Origin: Sinohyriopsis cumingii
Taxonomy: Eukaryota > Mollusca > Bivalvia > Unionida > Unionidae
NCBI GenBank assembly: GCA_028554795.2
Contig: CM068825.1
Span: 91,730,951 to 91,794,950 of the forward strand
DNA length: 64,000 nucleotides
Direction: 5' to 3'
Notes under the pieces: generated by a model
The model's input: the letters and a program-made list of their open reading frames with translations, nothing else
What the model was told of the DNA's origin: nothing
Databases searched by the model: none
Position numbers and translations under genes: made by a program
Shown here: positions 26,310 through 40,073 of the stretch, piece by piece
Position numbering within the stretch: position 1 is the stretch's first letter
Layout: each line of letters opens with the position of its first letter

Positions 26310-26892
26310 GAATAATTGCAAACAAATCTATTTATCGTGGATTTTGGACATCAGGATAAGGTCCCAAAATCCGTCCTATCTTATTAAGCGTTATAAGGAA
26401 AATAATGCATATATGTAAGTCTAAACATTAACTGAAGATGAAGGTAACACACACACACACACACACGCTCGCACATACGCACGCACAGACACATACACAC
26501 ACACCGTACTAGGATTAACTGCAAAAATGCGAAAGTCATCGTAGCAAGAAACGGGTGAAGAACTGCTGCGTTTCTAATTTTATCCGTGAATATGCAAAAA
26601 CCTGCTTATCTAATCGTTGTGAATCCGAGAAAAATGTGTGAGTGAGCGAATAAAAGAATGGGAAACTGGAGGAGTAATGTTTATGTATAGACAAAGCCAG
26701 CATTTTTAAATTTACGAAGACCGATTTATAGTGCAAATTGAGTATGTATATAACACAGATAGGTCACATATCCCTATAGTTTGTACATGACGAGGCCAGA
26801 AGATAATCATGTTACCTGAAATAATCTTCCAACCATCAGCTTGTAACATCAGAACTTTGTTTCATCATCATCATCATCATTAGATTCCTACT
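26310..26892. other. Unique sequence with (CA)n and (CAT)n runs
   Basis: (CA)n at 26450-26466 and (TCA)n at about 26864-26881. No gene signal. Confidence 0.5.
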
Positions 26893-26999
26893 ACAACTGG
26901 ATCAGACCGGGTTGGCTACCGTGGCGTGTTTTTGGGCGAGACACTTTACCCTGTTTGCCATTATTTAACCCATTTGTATTGTTACGCCGTTAAACACCA
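26893..26999. mobile_element. Possible SINE body fragment
   Basis: GTTGGCTACCGTGGCGTG..., CACTTTACCC and GCCGTTAAACACCAAACCAGT at the end look like the body and tail of an animal tRNA-derived SINE (the GTTAAAC ending is seen in family 2). The head is absent, and no second copy occurs in this window. Confidence 0.3.
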
Positions 27000-27280
27000 A
27001 ACCAGTCCATATCAATATCGTCATTATCATCATATCATCTATTTCTCCATCGTCTTCAGTTTCATTAACATGATTGTCGTCTTTGTCTTCGCCTTCTTCT
27101 TGATTGTAATATATTACTCATGTTGTAGTAAGTTTTGCAATAAATATGAATCATGTACAGCGCTTATATTGGTGTAATTTATGCCAAACAGACGGTAACG
27201 TGCTAGTCTATACAAGATAGATGAAGATACATAATTTAGATACGCTGCAATTGTATCAAACTTAAAATCTACTTCAGTCT
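27000..27280. other. Unique sequence, nothing identified
   Basis: TCAT-rich; no gene signal. Confidence 0.5.
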
Positions 27281-27455
27281 GAGTGTGTGCGTGCGTTCAT
27301 GTGTGTGTGCGTATGAAAGAGAGAACCTTGTGTGTTTCAGAGAACGTGTGTGTGTATGTGTGTGCGTTAGAGAGAGAGCAGAGAGCATGTGCCTGTACTA
27401 GCGATAGCACGTGTCTGATTATGAGAGAGCGAGAGCTGGTGTATGTGTATGTTCT

Positions 27456-27494
<39 letters not shown>

Positions 27495-27495
27495 T
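27281..27495. repeat. (GT)n/(GA)n low-complexity region
   Basis: Interspersed GT and GA runs ending in a clean (GT)n(GA)n junction at about 27456-27495. Frames on both strands (CVCVCERERE) are artefacts. Confidence 0.9.
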
Positions 27496-27532
27496 ATCGC
27501 CCGCCCATCCACCCACCCAGCCGCCTGACAGT

Positions 27533-27608
27533 CAGTCATTCTTTATTCCCTTCTTGCACAAAGTTATCTACAGTCATTCTTTTTTCCCTTCTTGCACAAA
27601 GTTATCTA
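27533..27608. repeat. 38-bp tandem duplication
   Basis: CAGTCATTCTTTATTCCCTT starts at 27533 and recurs at 27571 with one or two base changes. Confidence 0.93.
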
Positions 27609-28235
27609 CTTTATCTAGTCTTATGGTTGACAACTGAAAAGACCATGACTTATCTGACTTACTAGCAAAGTATCAGTTACTGCTTATGGGTTGTCCTATG
27701 GTGGCTGGCCGACGAATCGTATCGAGCAAATTGCCAACCCTGGTTTTATACAAGACTGAATGGCTTTGTCAAAGACTCTCAGACATTTCCAAAGTTGTTA
27801 CTTTACAACCGATTCCGAATGAATCCACGAAAACATGACCATTTCAATAAATTTGGACGAAGTTGTTAATCCTTTGTTTAGATCGTTCACTAAAATATGG
27901 GTGTTCTGAAAAGTCAGACTTTTCTAAAATTAAATATGCGATTTAGTGGGAGGAGCCTGTTTAAACGCCGTTCTACTTACCGAGGTTACTGCGTCGTAAA
28001 TGTTGAAATGGAAATACCCCCAATTTTTCTTCAGTATTTTTACACGCCTATAATTAGCTTCAAAACGTACGATTTCTCGACGACAGGTGTATATTATAAT
28101 TGATAAGATAATCTGCGGTGTCACTGAGTACAACTCAAATCGCCAACAAACCTTAAATCACTTTTTTCTATGTATGTACAGATGTGTGTGCGTGGACATA
28201 TGCGTATCCATGAGTGTGTTTATGAGTGTAGGTTG
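27609..28235. other. Unique sequence, nothing identified
   Basis: Overlapping frames near 27897-28133 have no recognisable product. Confidence 0.5.
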
Positions 28236-28467
28236 CAGGAACGTCATGGGGGGGGGGGGAGGAGGAGGCGCCTATATACGAAAATTAACAAGCCCGTCAA
28301 GTTCCCCCTCCCCGAACAAATTTAAATGACGTCCCTGCTATTACTATCTCTCTAATCTGTTATTCAGCCTGAGCCAGCGCGTTGATATTTGCATGAATCA
28401 AGTTTTGCCACCCTCCAATCAAGTTTTGCCCCTCCCTCCACCGAAAAAAGTTGAAATGACGTCCCTG
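28236..28467. mobile_element. MITE, family M2 (copy 1, rearranged)
   Basis: Left end CAGGAACGTCATGGGGG. Copies of the right end TGACGTCCCTG occur twice, at about 28327-28337 and 28457-28467, with GCCTATATACGAAAATTAAC shared with the copy at 35082. Using the outer right end, the flanks are GTAGGTTG (28228-28235) and GTAGATAG (28468-28475), a 6/8 match consistent with a decayed 8-bp hAT-type duplication. It appears to be an internally duplicated copy. Confidence 0.6.
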
Positions 28468-29852
28468 GTAGATAGGTAGGTCTGGGTGGGTGGATGAATG
28501 GTCTGTCGGCAAAACTTGCTGTAGTGAGATTTCCTGCCTCTAGGATCACCATTTTGCCCAGGACTATTTTTTTTTTTTTAAACAACAACAAACAAAAAAT
28601 TAGGCTAGTTTTCTACGTGCTGGACCCTCATTTCCACGGCATAATAGAGTCAATAATGTGTGAACAGTGTCCTTACAGCTAACCAAGCAAGCTGTTTTCT
28701 GAGAAAAATGACTGTGGACTTCCATTTTTAGAATCGCACAGATTATTTATATATTTATTGTCTGGATAGAAGACAGCGTCCATGAAAGAAAGCAGCTAAG
28801 CCTGAACAGGGCTTTTTTTTTTAAAAATAAAGCGTAATGACAGATTAAAGGAACAGAGTTAATACACATTCAGTAAAATCTCAATATTCAACTTTTCTAA
28901 AATCATGACCATAAGGATTGTACACAAGCGTAAATTATAAACTCTTTTTCATATGAAAATTGCATGAAATATTTAGAGATAATAATTGTACATGTACAAC
29001 CAAAGATCACGTGAGAGGTTTGATTCGAAATGAAAATACCAGTGACCCTAGATGAAACTGTCACAATTTACCCAGCATACCCAGCACCAGATACTGCAGC
29101 ATCCGATACCAAGTCGAGGAGACAGTGATGACTCAATGCCTCCGTAATTATTCACTCATCTACGTTCTTCCTAAGTACAGCAAGAAAGAAAGAACTTTAA
29201 ATCATCATTTATGCCACAAAAAGAAACTGACAGCGTAATCCTAGATAAAACAAATAGTATTTTTTTAATCACTGGTCGGTTTTGCCCCTAGAATGGAATT
29301 ATTTGCCAAGGAATGCATGCGATTTCTTGTAATTTTCATACGCTATTCTTAATAAAATTATTTACGAAAAAGCATGAAGACCTCTTAAAATCTGGCCGCC
29401 AAATTTAGTACTGTCTGATCTATTTAATGGACGGTATGTTTGGATTTTGCAATGAGATTCATTTGACAATTTACTCCTGAGAAAAAACTAACAAACAAAC
29501 AAACAAAAAATGAGTATGGCCGTAATAATGAATAAATAAGGTATTTGTTAAGAAATGTTCACGAAAATATAACGTACTGGGCAAGAAATAAAAGTCTTGA
29601 AAACAGTAATTTAGACCAATTGCTTAAGACAAGATATAATAAAGTAAATTCTTGCAAAAATAGTGCTTACATGTTTTACACACTTATCCAGAATAGTCAG
29701 TGTGTTGGAAGGGTAAGCTAAGTTAGCATAGCTAACATACGCTAAATTATCGTTTTGAAGTTAAAATAAAACCCATTTAAAAAAAAAGAAACAAATTATA
29801 AACTGATTTCTACAAAACACAATTTTAAAATATTTTTGTTTTGTTTTGATAA
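28468..29852. other. Unique sequence, nothing identified
   Basis: T-run at 28566-28579, AAAC-rich stretch near 29493-29508. No gene signal. Confidence 0.5.
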
Positions 29853-29935
29853 ATGTATGTATGTATGTATGTATGTATGTATGTATGTATGTATGTATGT
29901 ATGTATGTGTGTGTGAGAGTGTGTGTGTGTGTGCA
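29853..29935. repeat. (TATG)n then (GT)n microsatellite
   Basis: About 14 TATG units followed by GT/GAGT repeats. Confidence 0.95.
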
Positions 29936-30576
29936 CTGTACAGAGTGCTGAGATCAATCACCATAATGCACTCATAACTCGTAATGTTACTGTGTTACTT
30001 GTGACAAATTTTCTGTTTACATTCTGTCTATTACCGCCCCCTTTTTAAAAAAATAAAACCACAGACACACCAAGGTCATGGGTGTCCATGTTATCTGTGT
30101 AGGACTACGACTCTTTCCAAATTACTGACATTGTAGCTCAGAGGTGCCTTTAAGGTGAAAACAGTGAAGCAAAACAACAAGAACAAAGTCTTTAAAGCGG
30201 GAATAGCGAATGAAAACCAAATTATTGTTGCGTGTCTATGATGCAGATAAAAATAAACAGTATTTTGTAGACATCACTTTGCCCTCAATCCCCTTGTCCC
30301 CATCAAAACATGCACGACTCTATTTCTTTTATTGATTAATTAATTGGCTGCTTGCCAATTGATTGGCCTATATTACATTATAGATGGAAATAACTCTTTG
30401 TCCATCAAATTGGAGATTTCGTAGTAGTTCATCTTATTTAGTCTGAAACTGGAAGACAAAATACAATGAGAACAGTTTTAAGAAAAGCGTAAAAAGTATA
30501 AGGTATTATAAACTATAACAACTTTAATAAAGGACGGACAAATAATAATAATAATACGCTTATTTACATGAAAATT
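29936..30576. other. Unique sequence, nothing identified
   Basis: (AAT)n near 30543-30556 only. Confidence 0.5.
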
Positions 30577-30925
<349 letters not shown>

Positions 30926-31254
30926 TTTACAAAAGTAGTTTAACCCTGATTTATGTAACTGTGTTAGCTACTGATGACGAAAGGCATTACTAATGTAGAA
31001 AAAAGATAAGAAAAGAAATATCGAGCGAACTTTTTTACTGTAGTAGTATCTGAAATGAAACCAAGAAAGCCTCATATTTCAGGTGTGCTAGTAATTAGCA
31101 GGTGGACGGCAATAGGGTCAGTGTATCAAGGAGGATCGAGAGGTTTTGACAGACACGTAACATTTGACTTTATAGAACATGCCATCATGCATTGATAGAA
31201 AATATATACTGTCTGAAATATGATACTCCTTTAAAACGTACTGAATAAGACAAT
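30926..31254. other. Unique sequence, nothing identified
   Basis: No feature recognised. Confidence 0.5.
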
Positions 31255-31293
<39 letters not shown>

Positions 31294-31428
31294 AATACCA
31301 GCCAAACAAATACTAATTATACGAACCTTCTCTGAAGAGCCTTTGAACCGTTTACAAATATCTGATGTAACTCGTATAATCCTCGTCATTTTCACTGATA
31401 GATTTATGTCCCCTGCTTCATCTTTTAC

Positions 31429-31492
<64 letters not shown>
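31255..31492. repeat. (GT)n and (GT)n(GA)n microsatellites
   Basis: (GT)n 31255-31289 and a clean (GT)n-(GA)n junction at 31429-31492, the same compound type as at 27456. Overlapping frames are artefacts. Confidence 0.95.
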
Positions 31493-31495
<3 letters not shown>

Positions 31496-32440
31496 TACGT
31501 ATAGTATAATTGGTATACGAATACAATACATTAATGCTGATACAATATTTGTAAAGGTCATTATGGGTCCAAATAATTGCAAGGGGAAAAAAAATGCTCG
31601 AATAACAATACTTCCGACAAATATATGTTGTTGTATAATTTCTGAAAATGTCGTTAATAATAATTTGATTCCTACCCGTATGGAACAAATCATAACATTT
31701 TCCCAAAAGACCCCCAAAAGTTTAAAGTTTGAGTAAATTTTTTTTTATTATTTGTGGCCCGACAAATTTGCTACTATAACAAAATAATTACGTAAATGTA
31801 CGAAACAGCAATCGACTGAGCTAGCTCCCAAAGTAAAGTAAGTAAAACTTTATTTTTACAAAATAAACAAAAACTGGAGTAAGTGAGTGAAAGCTAAGTG
31901 TAGTGTTCTGCAGAATTAATGTAAAAAATGGGGTGGATTTTCTTACCACATCTTAAGGACCCACTTCGATCTGACAGAATTACCATGTTACTAAATAACG
32001 AAATCGGAGATAAATATTCTCTGACATGAAGACGTGATATACTCTGTATTTATATATCGTTTAACTTCGGTGATCACTATAAAATTTATTCCGCACTGGT
32101 TGATGATTTTGGAGAAATTATTCTTAGGAAACGTCGCATAACATTCATTGTCCGTGTTTTCTACACTTTATTTCATATACCTAGGAAATTAATGACTTGA
32201 ATTTGTATGCGAGACTATAAATGAACACTGAGCATACCGATTTTTTTCACACACTGGAGATTTCAATTATGGATATTGGAATAAAACATTGTTATTGCTT
32301 TTTTGTACAATCCTGCTATTGTTGTAGATATTTCAAAATGTTATTTGATTGTATTTTGATTAAATAAATTGAAAAGACCTTAGCATTTTTACATGATACT
32401 GCTTCAAGAGTAATTAGCCTGGCCATTTTGGAAGTGTGTC
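31493..32440. other. Unique AT-rich sequence, nothing identified
   Basis: No recognisable gene or repeat signal. Confidence 0.5.
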
Positions 32441-32448
32441 GATTCGTA

Positions 32449-32617
32449 CAGACCCGGCCCTAGTATGTGCAGGGCCCAAGGCAGCATGCGGGGCTCCATG
32501 GCAGCAAGCGATGAACGGCTCCCCCAAGCAGAAAAAAATTGCATTGCGAAGTTGATTATGTGAAAGCGCGGGGCCCAAGGCGGCTGCCTCGTTCACCTTG
32601 CCTTAGGGCCGGGCCTG
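32449..32617. mobile_element. hAT-type MITE, family M1 (copy 2)
   Basis: 169 bp. Left terminus CAGACCCGGCCCTAG, right terminus TTAGGGCCGGGCCTG, so the inverted repeats match over about 14 bp with one mismatch. Flanks GATTCGTA (32441-32448) and GACTTGTA (32618-32625) match at 6 of 8, a decayed target duplication. The interior matches the copy at 15946 (GGGCCCAAGGCAGC, GCAAGCGATGA, GAAAGCGCGGGG, CCTTGCCTTAGG). Confidence 0.88.
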
Positions 32618-32625
32618 GACTTGTA

Positions 32626-32874
32626 GAAATATTATCGAAGATATAAAACGTGTTGACATAAAAGTCGGAAATGTGATAAACAGCCTTTTCTGCATAATAA
32701 TTTGATCGTCATATAGAATTACTCGTTCGTACTCTGACAAGTCAGTGAAATGGCATTTGCCATTTCGGGACCAGATAAGAAAAGAAGAAAGCTGATCGGT
32801 TTCGAAACAGCAGCGTGTTGTTGCAGAACCAGGTCAAAGTCAAGATAGAACACCGACCTTTAGAGGACCCATAT
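32626..32874. other. Unique sequence, nothing identified
   Basis: No feature recognised. Confidence 0.5.
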
Positions 32875-33379
32875 TTGCAAGACAAGGTTCTGATATGTCA
32901 ACTTATCTACACCTTGGCGGATCGATCAGATATATATTTGAGTGCCGTGCACTAGCGACATCTATTGGTTTCACGAGTTTCCTCCCATAGTATGAAATGC
33001 CAACTAACATAGCGTTTAACAGCGGCGGCCGAAAATGGTGAAAGCAAATGACATCAGAAGGATAGTTTGAAAGTTTAATATCGAAAGTCTTATTACATAA
33101 AAGAAAGAAGCTATTACATGTATATTTGAAGAGAACGAAGTATTTGTGCAAACACGGACCGACAGTGGACTATCGCTTATTTATTTAATCCCTTCCAGTT
33201 GTGCACACCCCCTGACTAGATCATTGAGGAACGGTGTTAAAATTGTAACAGCTTTAGTTTGATTGGATACGGTGGCCTGTCACCATATATAATGAAATTA
33301 ACTGGAATGAAGAACTGAAATATCTGATCGATCTGCGATAGTGTAGATAGGTTAACATATCGGAACCTTGGCTTGCGAT
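32875..33379 (+). mobile_element. Terminal-inverted-repeat element family T, copy 2
   Basis: About 505 bp. Left GCAAGACAAGGTTCTGATATG; right end CATATCGGAACCTTGGCTTGCGA, the inverted form. A second inverted pair lies further in (GGATCGATCAGATAT left, ATATCTGATCGATC right). Internal blocks AACACGGACCGACAGTGG and CGACATCTATTGG match copy 1 in order. No open frame of note; non-autonomous DNA transposon. Target duplication not resolved. Confidence 0.82.
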
Positions 33380-35081
<1,702 letters not shown>

Positions 35082-35258
35082 CTAGGACGTCACAAGGGGG
35101 GCAGTGGGGCCAATTCCCCCCCCCCCCCGAATTTGCATGTGCTGTAAAATGTAAAATTGATGTTGCCTATATACGAAAATTAACAAGCTCGATATGTTTT
35201 GCCCCCCCCCCCCCCAAGTTTCCCATCCCCCCCGAAAAAATTTGAAATGACGTCCCTG
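35082..35258. mobile_element. MITE, family M2 (copy 2)
   Basis: 177 bp bounded by CTAGGACGTCAC and TGACGTCCCTG (inverted ends). The 8-bp flanks GTTTTCAC (35074-35081) and GTTTTCAT (35259-35266) match at 7 of 8. The interior carries long C runs and CCTATATACGAAAATTAACAA shared with the copy at 28236. Size, ends and duplication length fit a non-autonomous hAT-type element. Confidence 0.82.
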
Positions 35259-35266
35259 GTTTTCAT

Positions 35267-35764
35267 CATGCAAAGTTAGTCAACTAACTTCAGAAAATGA
35301 GTGAGAGCCGTAGAAGGGACAGGGGGTGTGACCATTCGGACGACATCGGTCTCATTCATTCTTTTAAGCAGTTTAGCAATGCTTTATGAGAGTTATTGAA
35401 TTGTTTAATGGAAATATTCTCCTGTTACACTAATAACACCGGTTATAAAAATATGTGAATGGGAGTTTTGAGCCGTGTGATATTTATTGATTGCCGAATC
35501 TCATTAACAAACAGCCTGCATTTCAACCGCACCACAGTGTTGTCTATCGCCTTCTACGTAACCCTCGTGGAAATCTGATAGTTCAAATAACGCGGGGATC
35601 GGTACATAGCGCCTTTGGCAAGTTTGGTCCCGTTAAAAGACTGTGCCTATCAACATACACACACACATACACAAAACGTCTTACAACAGTGTGGCTCTTA
35701 CAACTGAGGGACGAGATGGTTTTGAAAAAGTGGGATTACCTGTCAAACTGACCCAGAGGAGACC
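35267..35764 (+). promoter_or_regulatory. Upstream flank and probable 5' UTR of the split gene
   Basis: Position alone makes this the likely promoter/5' UTR. I see no clear TATA box. The frame at 35491-35751 (86 codons) ends on TGA 13 bp before the gene's ATG; if transcribed it could act as an upstream open frame, but its ATG status and coding character are unsupported. A possible acceptor TTACAACAG at about 35680-35688 could mark a non-coding upstream exon. Confidence 0.3.
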
Positions 35765-35839
35765 ATGAGTACGCCCGAGAGTGAAGAGCATGGACAAGGA
35801 GGAGACGGTGACACCTCAACGGCTACTGTGACCCCGCCG
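35765..35839 (+). CDS. Coding exon 1 of a split acidic protein gene
   Basis: ATG in a good context (A at -3, GAGACCATGA) opens a 75-nt, 25-codon exon encoding MSTPESEEHG... and ending ...TVTPP. It is followed at once by a strong donor, CCG|GTAAGAAG, leaving phase 0. The next exon I can support is at 61508, 25.7 kb away, and begins in phase 0, so the two join without a break. The encoded segment is rich in Ser, Thr, Glu, Asp and Gly, suggesting a disordered N-terminus; no signal peptide or membrane segment. I chose this ATG because it is the first in the exon and sits in a good context. Product not recognised. The exon is too short to be certain on its own; support comes from ATG context, donor, phase and matching composition with exon 2. 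Confidence 0.68.
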
Positions 35840-36006
35840 GTAAGAAGTATATATATATATAATTAGACATAGTAACGAGGTAACCACAATGTGTATACAA
35901 ACAGGTTGTTTACCATAAGCGCCAAATCGCAAATTAGCGATCAAGAAGAGAGAGAGTGATTGCACCTTCACAATACAGTTAACGTAAGCTGTATTTATGA
36001 AGAAGG

Positions 36007-36034
36007 AAAAAAAAAAAAAAAAAAAAAAAAAAAC
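36007..36034. repeat. Poly-A tract
   Basis: About 26 consecutive A after GAAGGAAA; no retroposon body recognised upstream. Confidence 0.9.
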
Positions 36035-36303
36035 AGCCTGACATTGTGATTGTGTTTAGCTGTAAATTGTGACTAAATACTAAATAACTATGTATATGTG
36101 TATATGTGTTATAAGTTTATGTTCGCCTGACAGGTATGTTGATACTATAAGACGTGGGTGCCATGGCACGTATGTACATACATGACTTGGCATATACGAA
36201 GTAATATGGAAATGTGTTGGTAGGTAACTGTATTGGTAGGTTGATGTATCTGTCAGTTGTTAGATGAACAAGTCTGCAAGAAGCAATTATAGTCTGTTTG
36301 ATA

Positions 36304-36434
36304 CAGTGGCGTACTAAGGGTGTACGGCGCCTTGGGCAACGATGTTGGCCTAAAAGGGTCTTGGCACCGCAAGACCTATGGCGCCCGGGGCAACGGCTCT
36401 GTCCGCCAATCCCCTCTCCGTTAGTACGCCACTG
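36304..36434. mobile_element. hAT-type MITE, family M3
   Basis: 131 bp with perfect 14-bp terminal inverted repeats CAGTGGCGTACTAA / TTAGTACGCCACTG and a perfect 8-bp target-site duplication GTTTGATA at 36296-36303 and 36435-36442. CAGTGGCG is a characteristic hAT-type terminus. The interior is GC-rich (GGCGCCTTGGGCAAC, GGCGCCCGGGGCAAC) with no transposase. The minus-strand frame over it is an artefact. Confidence 0.95.
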
Positions 36435-36655
36435 GTTTGATACACCTAGATTGGCCGTACAAGTGAAATAGCACAAAAATTACGAGATAAATCTAACAAT
36501 TTTTCACGCTAATTTTGAATTATATTAAAGTATGAAATCGGACCGAGGCATTGTCTGTTTTTCTTCTCTTTTTCTTTGCTATCATCTTTTTATACGCATT
36601 TATCACAAATGGTTGTCCATACAAAAACGAACAGTTGATAAGAAGGGCTGCAATG

Positions 36656-37490
36656 TGTTAAGACTTTATGGTCTTAAACTAAGTTACAGAACAAAGCGAG
36701 AACCAACAGGTTTTATAACATTCAAAAACATATTTATTTCCCAAGAATACAAAGTGAAAATTTAAAATGGATTTACACTAATTTGAATTAAAGCCCAAGT
36801 AGTCATAAACGTTCAATTAAAAGTCCCAATGTATAAAATTCCAATTGAATTCCAGTAGTATTCCAAACAAATTTCAATATCGAATGTTGCTGTACCTGTT
36901 GCCTCGAATGTGCCAGTGGCATGGAATGTGGCGGTATGCTAACAGTCTTTTGATGTATCACAATAATATAATCTAAAATGGTAATGACTGAATTCACTAT
37001 AATTCCAAATGAATCCAAGAATACTACTGAGCGCTTTATAATTCCAGTGAATAATAGTTGAATAAATAAATAAATCCAAATTAAAAACTGAACACATCAA
37101 TAAGACTGATTCTGCTTCAGTTGTTAAATCAAGAATGGGTAATCCCAATGTAAACAAGATTATATACCCCTCAACTTGATCTTGATCACAATTGCCATTT
37201 TCTGAAAATACTCTGTGTACTTAATGGAAGTTTCTAAGGTCAGAGTCAAGACTTCAATCAAATTGAAGTAAACATGTTTACTACTAATAATGATCTGACT
37301 ATTTAACCCACAATGATAGAGAAATATTCACTATGTATTATGTTGTTTACAAAATAAATGTCACTAGTCAGGTACACCATTAACTTAACTTTGGACAAGG
37401 TCTGGTACAAAATACAGATGTACATAGCACATAAACATCAAGAAAATCCAACAAATAATACAAATTAAATATGCATAATGCATAATATGC
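36656..37490. mobile_element. Dispersed LTR-like repeat, copy B
   Basis: Starts TGTTAAGACTTTATGGTCTT and keeps the block order of copy A (11506): CAAGAATACAAA, ATGGAATGTGGCGGTATGCTAACAGTCTT, GAGCGCTTTATAATTCCAGTGAATAATA, AATAAATAAATCCAAATTAAAAACTGAACAC, AATACAAATTAAATAT. The right end is approximate. No primer-binding site or coding remnant flanks it, so a solo LTR or other non-coding repeat. Confidence 0.5.
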
Positions 37491-38010
37491 AGAATGTAGA
37501 TGAAGCGTGCATTGCTTAAGGCCATCACAAATGCCTCATGCACCTTTTGAAACGTTAACCATTGGTTGCAGCCAATCTCATATGAACTGTGCGCTATTAC
37601 ATCTGTTAAATAACGCCGGATTAGCTTATCCCAATTAAATGCTTAATTTTGAACTACTGAAGTATTAAGCAAATTTTTAAACCTTACTTTAAGATAATAT
37701 GAAGAAAAAAGAGTCCATCCTACTAACAGAGTTGACTGACCATTGTGTGGAAAGTAAGATCTGAAAAATATGAAATTTCAAGGCCAGTCAGAAGGCACCA
37801 AAAGAGACTATAGGATGGGACATGCACATATGACAAAATATAAATGTAACAGTATACATACAAATTCGTTTTGTTCAAGACTGCACAGTTTATTATTAAG
37901 TTGCCTGGCTTTAACTGTTTTGCCTCTGCTTGATGTTATTATTCATTTTTTATTTCCATGTTCAAATTCTTGACTGGTTCCTTGCTGCATTAAGACAAAT
38001 TTACAGTTCT
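37491..38010. other. Intronic sequence, nothing identified
   Basis: Short TGCATAATGCATAATATGC stretch at the left edge; otherwise no feature. Confidence 0.5.
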
Positions 38011-38012
38011 TG

Positions 38013-38067
<55 letters not shown>
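38011..38067. repeat. (GT)n microsatellite
   Basis: About 28 GT units with one GC interruption. Confidence 0.95.
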
Positions 38068-38070
<3 letters not shown>

Positions 38071-38248
38071 GAATAGCAATGCAATGTTTGCCGTATGTTG
38101 ACTTAAGTTTTACTTTTCTTGAGTGTGTACATATTGCCAAACATGCGGTCGGTCATCTGCTCTTTCTCTTAAAATTTGCATGGTTTGTACAGCAGCGAAT
38201 AAAGTGTCTGTCTTTCTCTGTCTCTGTCTGTCAGTCTGTTTCTCTCTC

Positions 38249-38280
38249 TATGTATGTATGTATGTATGTATGTATGTATG

Positions 38281-38354
<74 letters not shown>
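38249..38354. repeat. (TATG)n then (TA)n microsatellite
   Basis: About nine TATG units then about 35 TA units, preceded by (TC)n-rich sequence. Frames on three readings are artefacts. Confidence 0.96.
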
Positions 38355-38358
<4 letters not shown>

Positions 38359-39544
38359 GTAATAAGTGAAAAGTTATAAATTATCAACTTAAATATCATT
38401 TAGATGTTCAGGGATATTCTGTTTTGCGAAAAATGTATTTATATGAGCTAAAATAGACAATTTGATATTGCACTCTTCGCGCAATAAATCACGGCATTGA
38501 GATACCACTAAGCTATTGCATTATAATTATCTTGTTTCATGAACATCAAGCAAGATGCAACGAGCGTTACATTTTTATATGCATTAGGCCTTGCGTACAG
38601 TGCACGTGACAACTATCACGATGTCATGTGAGTGGGACTGTCATTGTTTTCGGTACTAATAATAGCCAAGAGAATTCCGAAACATTCTTGAAATACATAC
38701 TATAAAATGACTTATTTGCTTGTTTACAGTTTGCTTCTTTTCGGCTCTCATAATCCGGCAAAGCTTCGGGTATCTTCGGGTTTCATGAGTACTTCGTTCA
38801 TAATACCCATCTAATGATAATCAAAAGTACTTGTCATTAACTACTTATCCAACAGAAATCGTATACGTATTGATAAATCCGATATATATTAAATTTGCTT
38901 GTACGTCAGCTATTGTAGTTGTATGTTTTTCCACAAGTGTATGAAAAAGCACTTCCCACAAAACCATAGTGATTTTAATTTAGAGAAGAATTTTTCTTGC
39001 TTTGCAAAATTACTAGCTGATCAGGTTAGATATACGAACAATTGCATATTTTAAAAGAAAGTAGTTCTTTAAGTTCTGTCGGATGTTATGATTGTCACTA
39101 ATCGTAAATGGTCAAATTAGGTATAGCTTAGTGAAGGTGAATATGATATGGATACATGTATTTATCACTGTGCATTTCTGCTGTGAATTCTACGGTGTGT
39201 CGAATAGGTCTCGTATAGGGAAAGAGTTGACCCTTCTTTGCACAGTTATTGATATACATACTAGTGTTGATTTAGTGACATATTTCTATATTTGCGAGAA
39301 ATATTTATACAGTTTTGTGTATGACATTTGAACACTGGGTAAATAAGTTTTTATCGTTGTACAGTGTAGTCATTTACAAAGACATGGTGTGCTTTAGAAA
39401 GCAGGATACAAGGAGACAGCTTAACGTAGCTGGTAGTCTACATAAAGGGGTATTTTTAGACCAAACTCTTTCTTTTTGTGCATTTTAGCTAGAGTCAATT
39501 GCTAGTAAATACAGTGAATTACCAAAAGTGGTAGGATAGAATAG
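38355..39544. other. Intronic sequence, nothing identified
   Basis: A short duplication GCTTCGGGTATCTTCGGGT at about 38763-38781. No gene signal. Confidence 0.5.
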
Positions 39545-39545
39545 A

Positions 39546-39613
<68 letters not shown>
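39545..39613. repeat. (GATA)n microsatellite
   Basis: About 17 GATA units; the minus-strand YLSIYLSI frame is an artefact. Confidence 0.96.
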
Positions 39614-39614
<1 letters not shown>

Positions 39615-39890
39615 GTAAAAATATTGCAGACTGTTCATTTTAGGGATCATCTTAATATTTGGGACTACAAACTGTGTCGTTTTTATTTTTGCCAAAATAC
39701 TTGTAGAACTTGTCTTCATCATAAATTGCTGCTTATGGCTAGTACAGGCCTCCCTACCTTATTTATGAACTGCTGTCAATGTTGTTCAGGACTGATTCGA
39801 ATCCATTTTATTTGCAAACAGTATGTGCATAAAAACAGCTCTTGTTGAATGTCTCCAAGTTTTACACAAATTCCACTTCTCCCTGCCACT

Positions 39891-40073
39891 AAATGAATCA
39901 TTCATAAGTGTCAGTGTCATTCCATATCCACAAAATGAATTATTCATAAGTGCCAGTGTCATTCCATATCCACTACATACAGACTCCATATTGCTGTACA
40001 CTAAATGAATCATTCATAAGTGTCAGTGACATTCCATATCCACTACATACAGACTCCATATTGCTGTACACTG
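39891..40073. repeat. 42-bp/70-bp tandem repeat
   Basis: AAATGAAT.ATTCATAAGTG.CAGTG unit starts at 39891, 39933 and 40003. The first step is 42 bp. The later units carry an extra 28 bp (CTACATACAGACTCCATATTG region), giving 70 bp. Confidence 0.9.

Noticed and set aside
35491-35751. 86-codon protein gene just upstream of exon 1
   Set aside because: No recognisable domain and it ends in the probable 5' UTR; at most an upstream open frame.
36117-36476. 119-codon minus-strand frame
   Set aside because: Its central third is the 131-bp MITE at 36304-36434; the rest is unsupported.
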